The notes below the pieces were generated by a model. That model had not been told where the DNA came from. It was given only the letters and a program-made list of their open reading frames with translations, and did not search any database. A stretch of DNA of 64,000 nucleotides from the NCBI GenBank assembly GCA_035610835.1, contig CM069446.1:55418148-55482147 (forward strand), written 5' to 3'. A program made the position numbers and the translations under genes. The DNA is from Ophiura sarsii. Lineage: Eukaryota > Echinodermata > Ophiuroidea > Amphilepidida > Ophiuridae. Of this stretch, positions 54,214-64,000 are shown piece by piece. Every line of letters starts with the position of its first letter. Within the stretch, counting starts at the first letter, position 1.

Positions 54214-54957
54214 ATGAAGCGGAAGACAAAACGAAGACCCCCACCCCCAGCAAAAACAGGAATCGCTCTCCAGCATCTTCGTGATGAATATGGTACTTTA
54301 CCTCCAGAAAAAGAAAGCCTTAATAACGGACATGTGCTGCTTTTGTTTTGCAAAAATGATAAATCAGTCGCACAAACCATTCGAGCTCTCAGTGAACTAC
54401 TTCCAGGCGCTTACACTTCTGCCAGTCTCACAAGACTCCTTATTAAACAGTTTGTATCATACAAGCATCTTGGCAGAGAGCGTGACAAAGTTAGATACGT
54501 GGATTTCTGTGGTGAATCATTTACATCGTTTTCTCTGCCTCCTGACCAGCAAGAACCAGAGGGAACTGCTGATACTGATCATAATACACTAGATTCAGTG
54601 CAAGTTGAGACTGTTAAGCCAGACGCCCCTGTACCAGAGTCTGTTCCCGGCCCTTCAACACCTGCTTCAACTGTGACTCAATCACGGCCACTTCGAGGTG
54701 GTGATCTGACCACTAGAGAATTAAAGCTGAAATACAGACTTGAGTTTGTATCGAGCTGCAGGAGTGCAGAAAGAAAGAAGTTTAAGAAACGAATCAAGGA
54801 CTTGAAACAGAAAATCAATAGTCAAAAAGCTAACCAAATAAAGTATCTGCACCAAGATATTAGAAGGAAAAAAGTTTCCCTGTGGCAAAAAAATGCTAGA
54901 ATTACACTGCTGCTAAAAGAAATAAAGGAACTAAAAAAGTTAAAGGACAAAAACTAA
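54214..54957 (+). CDS. Unrecognised 247-residue ORF with basic N-terminus and C-terminal coiled coil
   Basis: I do not recognise this protein. Residues 1-13 are strongly basic and proline-rich (MKRKTKRRPPPPA; nuclear-signal-like). Residues about 14-110 look like a compact domain (HLRDEYGTLPPEKESLNNGH, AQTIRALSELLPGAYTSASL, FVSYKHLGRERDKVRYVDFC). Residues 111-165 are an acidic, proline-rich linker. Residues about 168-247 are a Lys-rich predicted coiled coil. A good splice acceptor (TTCTTTCTTTTCAG) lies 16 nt before the ATG, so this may be a late exon. A coiled-coil-like reading continues in another frame at 54974-55076 (LEVRQ-type residues, QRQENLKKTC, AVLERQYKRYF), which hints at a frameshift. 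The surroundings are transposon-rich, so it may be an ORF of a mobile element; a resident gene is also possible. Confidence 0.5.
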   Translation: MKRKTKRRPPPPAKTGIALQHLRDEYGTLPPEKESLNNGHVLLLFCKNDKSVAQTIRALSELLPGAYTSASLTRLLIKQFVSYKHLGRERDKVRYVDFCGESFTSFSLPPDQQEPEGTADTDHNTLDSVQVETVKPDAPVPESVPGPSTPASTVTQSRPLRGGDLTTRELKLKYRLEFVSSCRSAERKKFKKRIKDLKQKINSQKANQIKYLHQDIRRKKVSLWQKNARITLLLKEIKELKKLKDKN

Positions 54958-55349
54958 ACCACCGGATAAGGCCAATCAGAGTCAGAGACAAGAAAACTTG
55001 AAAAAAACTTGTGTATGTTTGAAAGCAACTATTGCTGTTCTCGAAAGACAGTATAAGCGGTACTTTATCAACTAAAGAATGAAACATCATCTGCTCGCCT
55101 CCATAATAAAGACGCAGAAGAGGTGACTGATGGTCATGTTCAGTGCAGCAAAAGAGCGTGCCAAAAATGCATCTCTGGGTTTCTTAGTGGCTAGGATGAG
55201 AGCAAGAAAGAATCAAGTAGTATCATACTTGGATGGCATACAAGGAGAAGAGAGAGGGTAATGACATGGGCAAAGAGTAAATTGCAGGAGTATAGACACA
55301 GTGATAATAGCACTCAGAAGACATACATCATGTAGGGTAAAGTCGTCAG

Positions 55350-55541
55350 TTTTTGGTCAGCGCCTATTTTCGGTCACTTCACCCATATCGTGTACCGTAA
55401 TGAAAATGACCTCGTCATTATAAACTGACGGCTAAAAAACCGCCACATAGTTGATGCCCTGTATTGCTTTAAAATGGCGACGACCGATGCAATTACACGA
55501 TTTGGGCGGAGTGACCGAAAATAGGCGCTGACCGAAAAATG
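55350..55541. mobile_element. MITE with 29-bp inverted ends
   Basis: TTGGTCAGCGCCTATTTTCG and, at the other end, CGAAAATAGGCGCTGACCGA, about 190 bp in all. Lies between the unrecognised ORF and the next MITE. Confidence 0.75.
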
Positions 55542-55639
55542 TATATATAATGAGTAAGCACACCACTTTTGTGTGACACACTGATTTATTTATATGACTT
55601 CAAATTACAACAAACTTTACCAATGTTTATCATAAACTA

Positions 55640-56130
55640 CTATAATAGTGTGATTGCCTTCCTCGAGGCAGTAAAACCAAACTTAGGCCTAAAAATTATT
55701 TATATTAGCCTATCTTAAAAAAATCATTTGTCTCAAAGCTCCCGCGCGCGTTAGTTAATTGATGCGCGTTTATTTTGTATCTTTTTTTTATTTTAAAAAT
55801 CCCAAAATTTCACAGATTTTTCAGATTTTCATTGATCATATCATTTTAAATACAAAAGGTCTCTTTTACAAGGATTTCAATATTTTATATTTAAAAAAAA
55901 AATGTAAAAAAAACCCCGCATTCCGCATTAGGTTTTGAAAAACTGAAGAGCTTTGAGACAACCATTTTTTTAATGTAGCCTTAGCCATTGAAACCATACT
56001 ACTTGAAAAGATTTTTTAAAAATCCTTTAAAATGAGGGGTTAATCACCCATCTTGGTTTAGAATTGAAAAAGTTAGAGAATGTAAGAGATTACACTTTAC
56101 TGCCTCGAGGAAGGCAATCGGACTATACTA
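55640..56130. mobile_element. MITE (CTCGAGG ends) with a nested family-D MITE at 55705-55983
   Basis: Outer inverted ends GATTGCCTTCCTCGAGGCAG and CTGCCTCGAGGAAGGCAATC. Inside lies a family-D copy (TTAGCCTATCTTAAAAAAAT ... TTTTTTAATGTAGCCTTA), so two insertion events are layered. Confidence 0.8.
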
Positions 56131-56439
56131 ATGACAGCCATTTTGTATTTTGGTGGCCATTTTGGATTATGTCAGTAATAATACACTGCAGACATATGGT
56201 TCCATTGACCTTTTCAGTCCTTTATGTGTAATAAAAGTGATATCTTATAATACAATTTCAGCATAATTGTGTTTATGTAACACATGATGGCGGCCATATT
56301 GGATTTATGAGAGTTCACGAGTTACGACACATTTGTAACTTGAACTTATTAGTTGAAGGAGGATTCTTAATTCAAAATGTTGACACTCATGTAAATGGAA
56401 AAGTTTTTGTAACACTAACCAGTAATATTATCCCTTTTA

Positions 56440-58275
56440 AAGGAATTCTTGTTTTGGTCACAATCCAAGTGGGTAACTGCAGGCCTGTCAGTTTGTTGAG
56501 TACGATATCCAAAATTCTTGAGAAATCAATTTATGTTTAGCTTGATCATTACCTCAGTACTAACAATCTACTTTATGAATTCCAATCTGGCTTCCGCCCA
56601 GGGTTTTCAACTGAAACTTGTTTGATTTTTTTAACTGACTATAGGATATAAGGTCTCAAACTGAAGGTAAATATGTTGGTATGCTTCTCTTAGACGTCCA
56701 AAAGGCTTTTGACAGTGTCAATCATGAAATTCTATGTCACAAGCTTGAGGCCATGGGCATCAAATCTGCATGGTTTAAATCTTATCTATCCAACAGGCGG
56801 CAACTTGTCCAAGTAGATGGTATTCAATCTGATCTTATGCAGCTTTCCTGCGGAAGCCTGCTGGGCCCCCTTCTGTATCTTATTTATAGCAATGACATGG
56901 TTTTACATCTGTGAAAAATAGACTGTTCCTGTATGCTGATGATAGCGCGATCATTTCAGCTGACAAAAACCCGGATGTGGTTGCCCGTGACTTAGATTTG
57001 GACTTCAAATTTTAATACCTGGCTTATTAATATCAAGTTATCTTTACATGTTGGTAAAACCGAGCTTATTTTATATGGCTCTCGCAGACAACTTAAAAAT
57101 GCTTCAAATTTTCATGTGTCATACAATGGTCAAATCATTGAACCAGTTAATTCCATTAAATACCTTTGGGTGTCACTTGATCAACATCTATTTGGAGAAG
57201 TTATGGTTAATTATCTTATCAGAAAAGCCACTGGCAAAAAGCCACATTCTCAATTCTCAAATTCGCAAAAACTTTATTCTGCCCTATTGCAATGCCATTT
57301 AGATTACTGTTGCACCTCATGGTTTACCGGCTTATCAAAATTCTATCAGCACAAATTGCAAATTTTTCAAAACAAAATGGTGAGATACTTCCTTAATTTA
57401 TCTCCCAGAACTCTAGTTCATTCAATTTTCACATACCAAGGATTGGTTCATACACCAAACACTCTTTTTATTACCAAGCCACCCTGGATTGGAATAATTT
57501 ACCATCTTATATTAATTCTTGGATAAATAAATGTGCTTTTAAGACTTTAATGAAAAAACACCTAGCAAGAAGTGCCAGGATGGCCCAAGAGTCTGCTGAT
57601 GCTGTTTATCTTTATTTTATTTTTGTCCCTTTCTTGTCTCATGCTCCTCGTTCCAGGCGCCTTTTTGTTAATAAGGCCAACAAAAAAAAAGTTAGTTGTG
57701 TTGTTCTCAATCGGCCGGGTCAAAATTCTGAGAATGTGGGCCGGGCATTTTTTTTTTCTTCTTTTTTTCAAGATTTTTTTTTTTTTAAGATTTTTTTTCA
57801 AGTTTTTTTCAAGTTTTTTTTTCAAGATTTTTTTTTTCATGATTTTTTTTCAAGATTTTTTTCTCAAGATCTTCCAATCTGTGAAAAGAGATGGGCAAGA
57901 AACCAAAATATTCACCATTGGGTTGAAAATACATCCAGTAAGCGTTTTCCTTAGTATCTTCACACATGTTGACTGAAATAATAGGTATAAAATCGTTGAT
58001 TTGGTAAAATTTAAAATTTAAAAAATAAAATAAAAAAATAAAAATCCGGCCGGCCGTCCTTCCCGATTTTAGGCTTGTGAGGGCAACACAACTTCTTTTT
58101 TGGGGGCCTAAGTTTGCATTTTTAGCAGACTTCATAGGTTATCCTGGCATCTCAGCATTTTGGTGTCTGTGTTCATGATTATATGTATATCTTTTGTGTC
58201 ATGCATTTTTTGTATGTTGTATTTTGTATATTGTCGTTTTGCCTAATAAATAACAAACAAACAAACAAACACACA
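56440..58275 (+). mobile_element. Decayed non-LTR retrotransposon (CR1/jockey-like) with RT remnants and 3' tail
   Basis: Frameshifted pieces of one reverse transcriptase follow in order: GNCRPVSLLSTISKILEKSI (about 56470), FQSGFRPGFSTETCLIFLTD (about 56580), DVQKAFDSVNHEILCHKLE (from 56690), GSLLGPLLYLIYSNDM (about 56860), the catalytic LFLYADDSAIISADK (about 56930), and the C-terminal part SIKYLWVSLDQHLFG to LMKKHLARSARM (57140-57590). Several stops and frame changes show it is dead. The 3' end is a run of AAAC repeats at about 58250-58272, typical of a LINE tail. T-rich tracts at 57760-57870 lie in the 3' UTR. Confidence 0.8.
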
Positions 58276-58724
58276 GTTTATTCCTATTATAACTATTGCT
58301 TTTATAAGACAAAGATTTTGGCCCAAGGGCATCTCTTTTCGCTCTAAATTCCTTAATATTTGTCACAGGAGGGTCATCTTGGTGTCATTAACAATTGCCA
58401 CGGCCCAGTATACCTAGTATACGTATACTATACGTATACTGTCCTGGTAGTGGATACATTTGTGATTTTATTTTATGAATAAATAACTATTGAAAAAGCC
58501 TATTGCCCAAACTTGTATAACTACATGGCCTCAAACTGTGTTTGAGAAACTGTGTTTGAGGCCATTGCTCGAGATAAGATGTTGGAGGGAACCATTTTAG
58601 TCACCATACATACAAACAATGTAAATGTCTAAATTGAGACTAAATACAAATTTAGTACTCGCCTGGTTCTTCGGACAACGTCAGTTGTGAAAAAGAGCGA
58701 CAAAATGTACTCTGAAACGACAAG

Positions 58725-59395
58725 CAAGGGTCGCGTTCTTGCGCGTCCCCGCGTCCTAGGACCCCTCATTTCCTTGTGGGACGAAGTTTACATATTGAAC
58801 TTCACTAACGGGTCCCAATCGAAAATGAAGGGACTCCTTCAATCTGACGATGTATGGACGTGGAAACCTTAAGACATTCTGAAAATTGTCAATCTCCTAT
58901 GGTAAATTTGTTAATATCCGTAATAAGATAAATACAATGCAAATCCTGTATTTTCAAAAGTTTTTAAACACATGAAATCGCTTCCGAATTGCTTCCGCAA
59001 AAGTTTCTAGCGATTTATATCAGTATCTTCTACTGCTTAACATGGACACGACATAGATATATGAGTTATACAAGCCTAGATGGAAGAACCGATTTAAATG
59101 GTTAGAGTTCGATGTGGAGAAGATGTGGTGCACATCTTGCACCGGGAAGGTTAAAATCAAACGGGGAAAATGCGTTCCTTAAACAAAAAGGCTGCAGTAA
59201 TTTCCAGCTCTCTTCGCTGAACTGAACCTCTAAATCGGTTTTTGACCATTTTTAAAGGCTCAAACTTCAGGACCCCTTATATTTCTGGGGGACCCCTTAA
59301 ATTTAGTTTTTGCAGTCCTTAAAGGGTCCTGAAAAATTGAATGGGACTCCTCATATTTTTGAGCCAGTGCTACCCCTGACGACAAGCCCTAAAAT
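58725..59395 (-). mobile_element. Dispersed repeat family I, copy 2, upstream of DNAJC28
   Basis: Reverse-complement counterpart of 12415-12770 with about 300 bp of extra sequence in the middle (58875-59240). Ends about 340 bp before the DNAJC28 start codon. Confidence 0.65.
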
Positions 59396-59732
59396 AAAAT
59401 ACGACGAAATTGCGTTTTGACCTTTTCAAAGGTCAATATACAGTGTCACTTGTGTGACGTCGATCAAGTTACACGATGCGCTCGTTAAAATAAAAATATG
59501 ATATCTATCCATTTTTGAAACATTTTCTAGAATCGCTAATAGTTAACAATACTTTGATATTTTATCTTACAACTCATTACAGATGCTGTTAAAATGGCTC
59601 CATTGTATTGACGAACCTGGCAGTAGATTAGTAAAGCAAATCTTGACAAGTTGTCAATTTGAAAGAGAGTAACTTTGATGTGGAATTTAGCAATTCATAA
59701 TATCCGCTGAGTCATCATTAAGTTCTAACAAC

Positions 59733-60941
59733 ATGGTTACCAGGCAAGTAGCGACATGCAGATTGGTCCATCTACACCTGTCACACAATCTCGCCACAGT
59801 TCTTCGTCCCCGTTGGACATTGGCTACACTTGGCCTAATGACAGTTCACCCAACGGTCAGACAGAGTGTCTTCAGGTACTGCTCTTCCACCAATCCATTT
59901 CATAAAGCTAAGCGCTTGAAACAAAGTTTTGGAGTGCTAGGTTTAGACGAGGATTGCAGCTCGGTTGAAGCAAAAGACGCTTATCTAGAACTGGTGAAGC
60001 GATACCACCCTGATAGTCACTCCAAGACGGCAAACTCGCACAAGTTCTCTCAGGTGAGGGATGCTTATCAGGTTGTCGCTGTTCATCTCGAGAAGCAAGA
60101 GTCGAACACACAAGAAACGGATAAAACCAAGGAGGATGTGTTTGATATCAAGCACACCGCGCCACAACACCGACAATACTTGGGTTTTGAAGGCGTTGGA
60201 ACAGGCTCTCCACTAAAGAGAGAGAAGCAGTACCAGGCTTTCAGGGCTTCCAGAGCTGCCGGTATGGCTATGGAACACAAACTTGAAAAGCTTGAGGCTC
60301 AGGATGAGCAGACCCTTATGGTGCTGAAGAACAGGCGTGTGACGCGAAAGATCAAGACAACGAACACGATCGAAAGAATGGTGGAGGATCTCATCCAGCA
60401 GTCGATGGCTAAGGGCGATTTCAACGATTTGCCGGGAAAAGGTAAACCGTTGCCGGACAGAACCGGTCACAATCCCTTCATGGATATCGGTCAGCACAAT
60501 CTGAACCAGGTGCTGGCTAACAACGGCTACGTTCCGGAATGGATCCAGCTTCAGAAGGAGATCAAAACGACGCTGGAAGATCTGAAGGATGCCCTGCTCA
60601 AGGAAAGACTAAAACTTGGACCGGAACCGTTGAACAGTTACAATGTCAGCAAGTGGAAAGGTCTCGGCGATCAGTTTGAAGCCGACATCGTACGAATGAA
60701 CAAGAAGATCGATAACCTGAATTTGATTGTGCCTATTATTACGCTTCAGATGGTGCATTTGAATGCACACAGAGAACTTGATCAAGTTGTTAAGCGTTAC
60801 GATGAAGTGAAACCCACAGAAGCACAACCATCAAGTTCTACTTCGAATAATAAAGACTCAGAGGAGAGTGGACGTGGACTATTTCTTAAGATGATGGATA
60901 AACTGGGAGAAAAGATTATGGACAGAATAATGCCCCCTTGA
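59733..60941 (+). CDS. DNAJC28: DnaJ homolog subfamily C member 28 (J domain + DUF1992), single coding exon
   Basis: A 402-residue ORF without introns. Residues 1-55 hold many Arg and almost no acidic residues (MVTRQVATCR..., VRQSVFRYCSS), which suggests a mitochondrial presequence. Residues 62-118 form a J domain with the HPD tripeptide at 92-94 (KRYHPDSHS), needed in this fold to stimulate Hsp70. Residues about 212-280 match the DUF1992 domain: ERMVEDLIQQSMAKGDFNDL, PGKGKPLP, then NLNQVLANNGYVPEWIQLQ. The C-terminal helical region (LNLIVPIITLQMVHLNA) also follows vertebrate DNAJC28. The human protein is similar in length and also encoded in one exon. Its function in Golgi/mitochondrial transport or proteostasis is poorly known. 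It is divergent from GART, its neighbour in vertebrates too. Codon use is ordinary and the ORF is intact. Confidence 0.95.
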   Translation: MVTRQVATCRLVHLHLSHNLATVLRPRWTLATLGLMTVHPTVRQSVFRYCSSTNPFHKAKRLKQSFGVLGLDEDCSSVEAKDAYLELVKRYHPDSHSKTANSHKFSQVRDAYQVVAVHLEKQESNTQETDKTKEDVFDIKHTAPQHRQYLGFEGVGTGSPLKREKQYQAFRASRAAGMAMEHKLEKLEAQDEQTLMVLKNRRVTRKIKTTNTIERMVEDLIQQSMAKGDFNDLPGKGKPLPDRTGHNPFMDIGQHNLNQVLANNGYVPEWIQLQKEIKTTLEDLKDALLKERLKLGPEPLNSYNVSKWKGLGDQFEADIVRMNKKIDNLNLIVPIITLQMVHLNAHRELDQVVKRYDEVKPTEAQPSSSTSNNKDSEESGRGLFLKMMDKLGEKIMDRIMPP

Positions 60942-62067
60942 TTTTCATTCAATTTTCAGGGGGTTGGGGCAAACAATATCATATCTTCCATTCCATATGT
61001 TCTAAAATATCCTATTAGGTTTTAATACCATCCCATATTTTAGGAGTACTCATTAACACTCATTAACACTTCTCTAGGAATGCATTATTTTATTTTTTTC
61101 ATACACATTTTTATTTTTTAAATTTTTGACCAAAAAATGTTAACAATTTGATTTTTTACCTCAAAAACGGTCAAACATTTCAAAACTAAAATATTTTATG
61201 AAAAAATGAAAAATGCGTTTCTAGAAAAGCGTATTTAGATTTTGGTGCAATTTCGGCATTTTTACCAAAAACTGATTTTGCTACAGTCATAGTCCACAAA
61301 TTTTGATCCAAAAAGCCATTTTTTGTCAAAATTCAAAATTACTGGATTCTCTGACTCATTTCCTTTCAAAATGTATACTTTTATAAACATCACATCAATA
61401 GTTAAACAGTTACAGCGCTTGATAAATTTCATATTTTAGGGTTAACACCCCCCCCCCCCCTAAGTATAAAGGCTGTTAATACAATTTTTTTGAGAATGCC
61501 TCTTTTGTGCCTGCTGTCATCAGCCAAAACCCCTTTATTTTTCAAATGTCACACCCAAAGACCCCATTGACAATATTTCTGTAATTAAAAAACCATATTT
61601 TTAAGAATATTTTGATAGAGAAAAAAATGCCAAAGACCTCCACAATTTGTCACACAAAGATGTCTTTTGAAGCAATTTTGGTGATATAGTTAACAAAAGT
61701 TGTACACACTTTCAAGACAACAGATAATTATAATAGGGCCTATGATGCTGTAAGTGGTATAGGCTACTGAATGAATGAAATATCCCAATTGGCATGGCAC
61801 TTGATTTAAAGGCATATTGTGCAATCTATCCTTGATTTTTTTAAAGCAGATTTTTTTGCAGATTTACATTTCTGATCATAAATCGTAAATATCTTATTAG
61901 TTACAGAGCGATATAATACCAGATTATTTCAAAATCATGGTTTGAAAATAAAAAATAAACTGTCCTGGTTATATTTTCAACGACTCGTGACTCCGAAAAT
62001 CCTTTTCAAATCAGTCCTGTATGATGGATAAGTGTGTGTTATAAACCGACATTATTGTTATTTATTA
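60942..62067. other. DNAJC28 3' flank
   Basis: AT-rich DNA with an 11-C run near 61449. Candidate poly(A) signals are ATTAAA near 61587 and AATAAA near 61950; neither can be proven. No further gene is seen. Confidence 0.4.
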
Positions 62068-62425
62068 TTAAAGGTAGATGTTCTGATTGCTGGCCTGATT
62101 TCCAACTTGATGTTTTCTATTTTACATGAAGGGTCATCCTTAAAATTGTTACATTCCAAAGTTTGAGTTGCATTACTCCAACAGTTCTTATTTTAGAAGC
62201 ACAAGGTCACAAGATATGTGCCCATTGAGTAGTACATAAACTGGTGGGTGGTTAACCACCTCAATTCACCGCGTTAAAGCCTATCATTTCTAAATGGAAC
62301 ATTTCTGGCTCCTACGATTTTACAGAAATAATGAGAAAAATATGGAGATTATTTTGATATAAAAATATCTTGATGTGAAAAAAAATCATAGCCAAAAAAA
62401 AGGTGATAGGAACATACACCTTTAA
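62068..62425. mobile_element. Family-C MITE downstream of DNAJC28
   Basis: TTAAAGGTAGATGTTCTGAT at the left and AACATACACCTTTAA at the right, centre GGTGGTTAACCACC. Confidence 0.75.
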
Positions 62426-62611
62426 TACACAATGGAATACAATATAGTAGGGAATATCTATGATGAAAATTTAAAAAGAATGTTGACAAATTCCCAAAAT
62501 TGAAATCAGATTTCCTCAATGATTTAGTAAACATTGTAAAATTCTGTAATGTTTTTTATGGAAAATACGGTCAAGATAGATTTATAAGTCCAGGAAAGTA
62601 TTTCCTGTTAA

Positions 62612-63425
62612 ATAGGTTATGCCAATATGAAAAGTGCTATCAGCAGTAGATAGTACATTTGCATTGATAACAACCAACACTGTAATAGGTTATACCAATA
62701 TGAAAAGTGCTATCAGCAGTAGATAGTACATTTGCATTGATAACAACCAACACTATAATAGGTTATGCCAATATGAAAAGTGCTATCTGCAGTAGATAGT
62801 AAATTAAATTTGCATTGATAACAACCAACACTATAATAGGTTATATTAATATGAAAAGTGCTATCAGCAGTAGATAGTAAATTTGCATTGATAACAACCA
62901 ACACTATAATAGGTTATACCAATATGAAAAGTGCTATCAGCAGTAGATAGTAAATTTGCATTGATAACAACCAACTATATAATAGGTTATACCAATATGA
63001 AAAGTGCTATCAGCAGTAGATAGTAAATTTGCATTGATAACAAACAACACTATAATAGGTTATGCCAATATGAAAAGTGCTATCAGCAGTAGATAGTAAA
63101 TTTGCATTGATAACAAACAACACTATAATAGGTTATGCCAATATGAAAAGTGCTATCAGCAGTAGATAGTAAATTTGCTTTGATAACAATTAACACTATA
63201 ATAGGTTATTAATATGAAAACTGCTATCAGCAGTAGATAGTACATTTGCATTGATAACAACCAACACTAAAATAGGTTATGCCAATATGTAAAGTGCTAT
63301 CAGCATTTGCATTGATAACAATCAACACTATAATAGGTTATATTAATATGAAAGTGCTATCAGCAGTAGTGAAAAGTGCTATCAGCAGTAGATAGTAAAT
63401 TTGCATTGATAACAACCAACACTCT
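62612..63425 (+). repeat. 73-bp satellite array, about 11 units
   Basis: The unit begins AGGTTATGCCAATATGAAAA, continues GTGCTATCAGCAGTAGATAG, TAAATTTGCATTGATAACAA and CCAACACTATAAT; the first two starts are 73 bp apart (62614 and 62687). Some units have small deletions, and one near 63290-63390 is rearranged. Units run head to tail without spacers. Confidence 0.95.
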
Positions 63426-63942
63426 TATACAAATATTGAATGCCCGAGAGTGTGATAGTATACAAATACTAATGGGAGGGAAATAGAGCACACTCTTTTC
63501 CCGAGGTACTGGCTACGGGCCTAGGGTGAGGGGTGATAGGCCCGTAGCCAGTACCGAGGGAAAATAGTGTGCCCTATTGCCCCGATCATACCATGTAGTA
63601 TTTGTTTTATTACACCTCACTGCGACTCTGGGGATGGGGTTGTAGGAAAATAGTTTGGGGAATAGTATTTGTGATAGAAATTGGCTAACGAATTTGCATT
63701 GCATGAATATTTATGAGATGTAATAATACAAACTATATCACGAGGTCAAATTTGTATTTTTCCATTGCACGAGCAGCCGAGTGTAATGAAATAGTCCAAA
63801 TTGGACCGAGTGATATAGTTTTACTATTGCACAAGCTAACGGCATTCGATATTTGTTTTATATCATGATATCACTTTATTCTTTTCCAGCCATTAATGAT
63901 GGTAAAAACTATCACATGGTTGAAATCAAGCCGACATGAATG
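63426..63942. mobile_element. Insertion inside the 73-bp satellite, with hairpin
   Basis: About 517 bp of unrelated DNA replaces the satellite phase. It contains the inverted repeat GTACTGGCTACGGGCCTA / TAGGCCCGTAGCCAGTAC (63507-63557). No ORF of note. Satellite resumes at 63943. Confidence 0.65.
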
Positions 63943-64000
63943 ACATAAAATAGGTTATACCAATATCAAAAGTGCTATCAGCAGCAGATAGTAAATTTGC
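63943..64000 (+). repeat. 73-bp satellite, resumed, runs off the window
   Basis: AATAGGTTATACCAATATCA and GTGCTATCAGCAGCAGATAG match the array at 62612-63425. Confidence 0.9.

Noticed and set aside
57562..57840. Lys-rich and Phe-rich frames on both strands
   Set aside because: Translation of T-tract DNA in the decayed LINE 3' region.
62713..62904. Minus-strand frame with a repeated Cys-containing peptide
   Set aside because: It is only the translated satellite unit and repeats with it.
62612..63425. Regular repeats that might suggest a CRISPR array
   Set aside because: Units are 73 bp, head to tail, without unique spacers, in an animal genome; this is satellite DNA.

Overview
The window is animal nuclear DNA. 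It is AT-rich, its genes are split by GT-AG introns, it is crowded with inverted-repeat transposon remnants and satellite DNA, and it has one 100-N assembly gap. The gene content (a metazoan trifunctional GART next to DNAJC28), the marine-invertebrate-like repeat content and the many small introns suggest an invertebrate, probably a deuterostome such as an echinoderm or hemichordate. The species cannot be named from the sequence alone.

Two conserved genes are certain. (1) GART, the trifunctional purine-synthesis enzyme (GARS-AIRS-GART), lies on the minus strand from 41395 (ATG) to 11365 (stop). I reconstructed 16 coding exons joined by GT-AG introns. All intron phases agree and the exons sum to 3057 nt, giving a 1018-residue protein. 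The ATG exon has a splice acceptor 16 nt upstream of the ATG, so at least one non-coding 5' exon lies further up and was not located. (2) DNAJC28, a mitochondrial-type J-domain/DUF1992 protein of 402 residues, is a single open exon on the plus strand at 59733-60941. The two genes are divergent and about 18 kb apart. They are also neighbours in vertebrates, so this looks like retained microsynteny with altered orientation.

Layout: 1-11364, gene-free DNA downstream of GART, full of MITEs, palindromes, a 94-bp minisatellite and mariner-like elements; 11365-41411, GART with introns packed with transposons, several ending 30-75 bp from an exon; 41412-53660, upstream DNA with a 1.4-kb hAT-like element, dispersed MITEs, a 776-bp insertion with a 9-bp target duplication, the assembly gap and G-rich minisatellites; 53665-54051, a gag fragment; 54214-54957, an unrecognised 247-codon ORF; 55350-58275, MITEs and a decayed non-LTR retrotransposon; 59733-60941, DNAJC28; 62612-64000, a 73-bp satellite interrupted by another insertion.

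The most interesting points are a partial tandem duplication of GART coding exon 2 that could act as a frame-compatible alternative exon, a 1.8-kb fold-back transposon in a GART intron that carries mirrored fragments of a coding sequence, possible GARS-only read-through at the GARS/AIRS boundary, and several transposon insertions dated by exact target-site duplications. No clearly new multi-gene system is visible.
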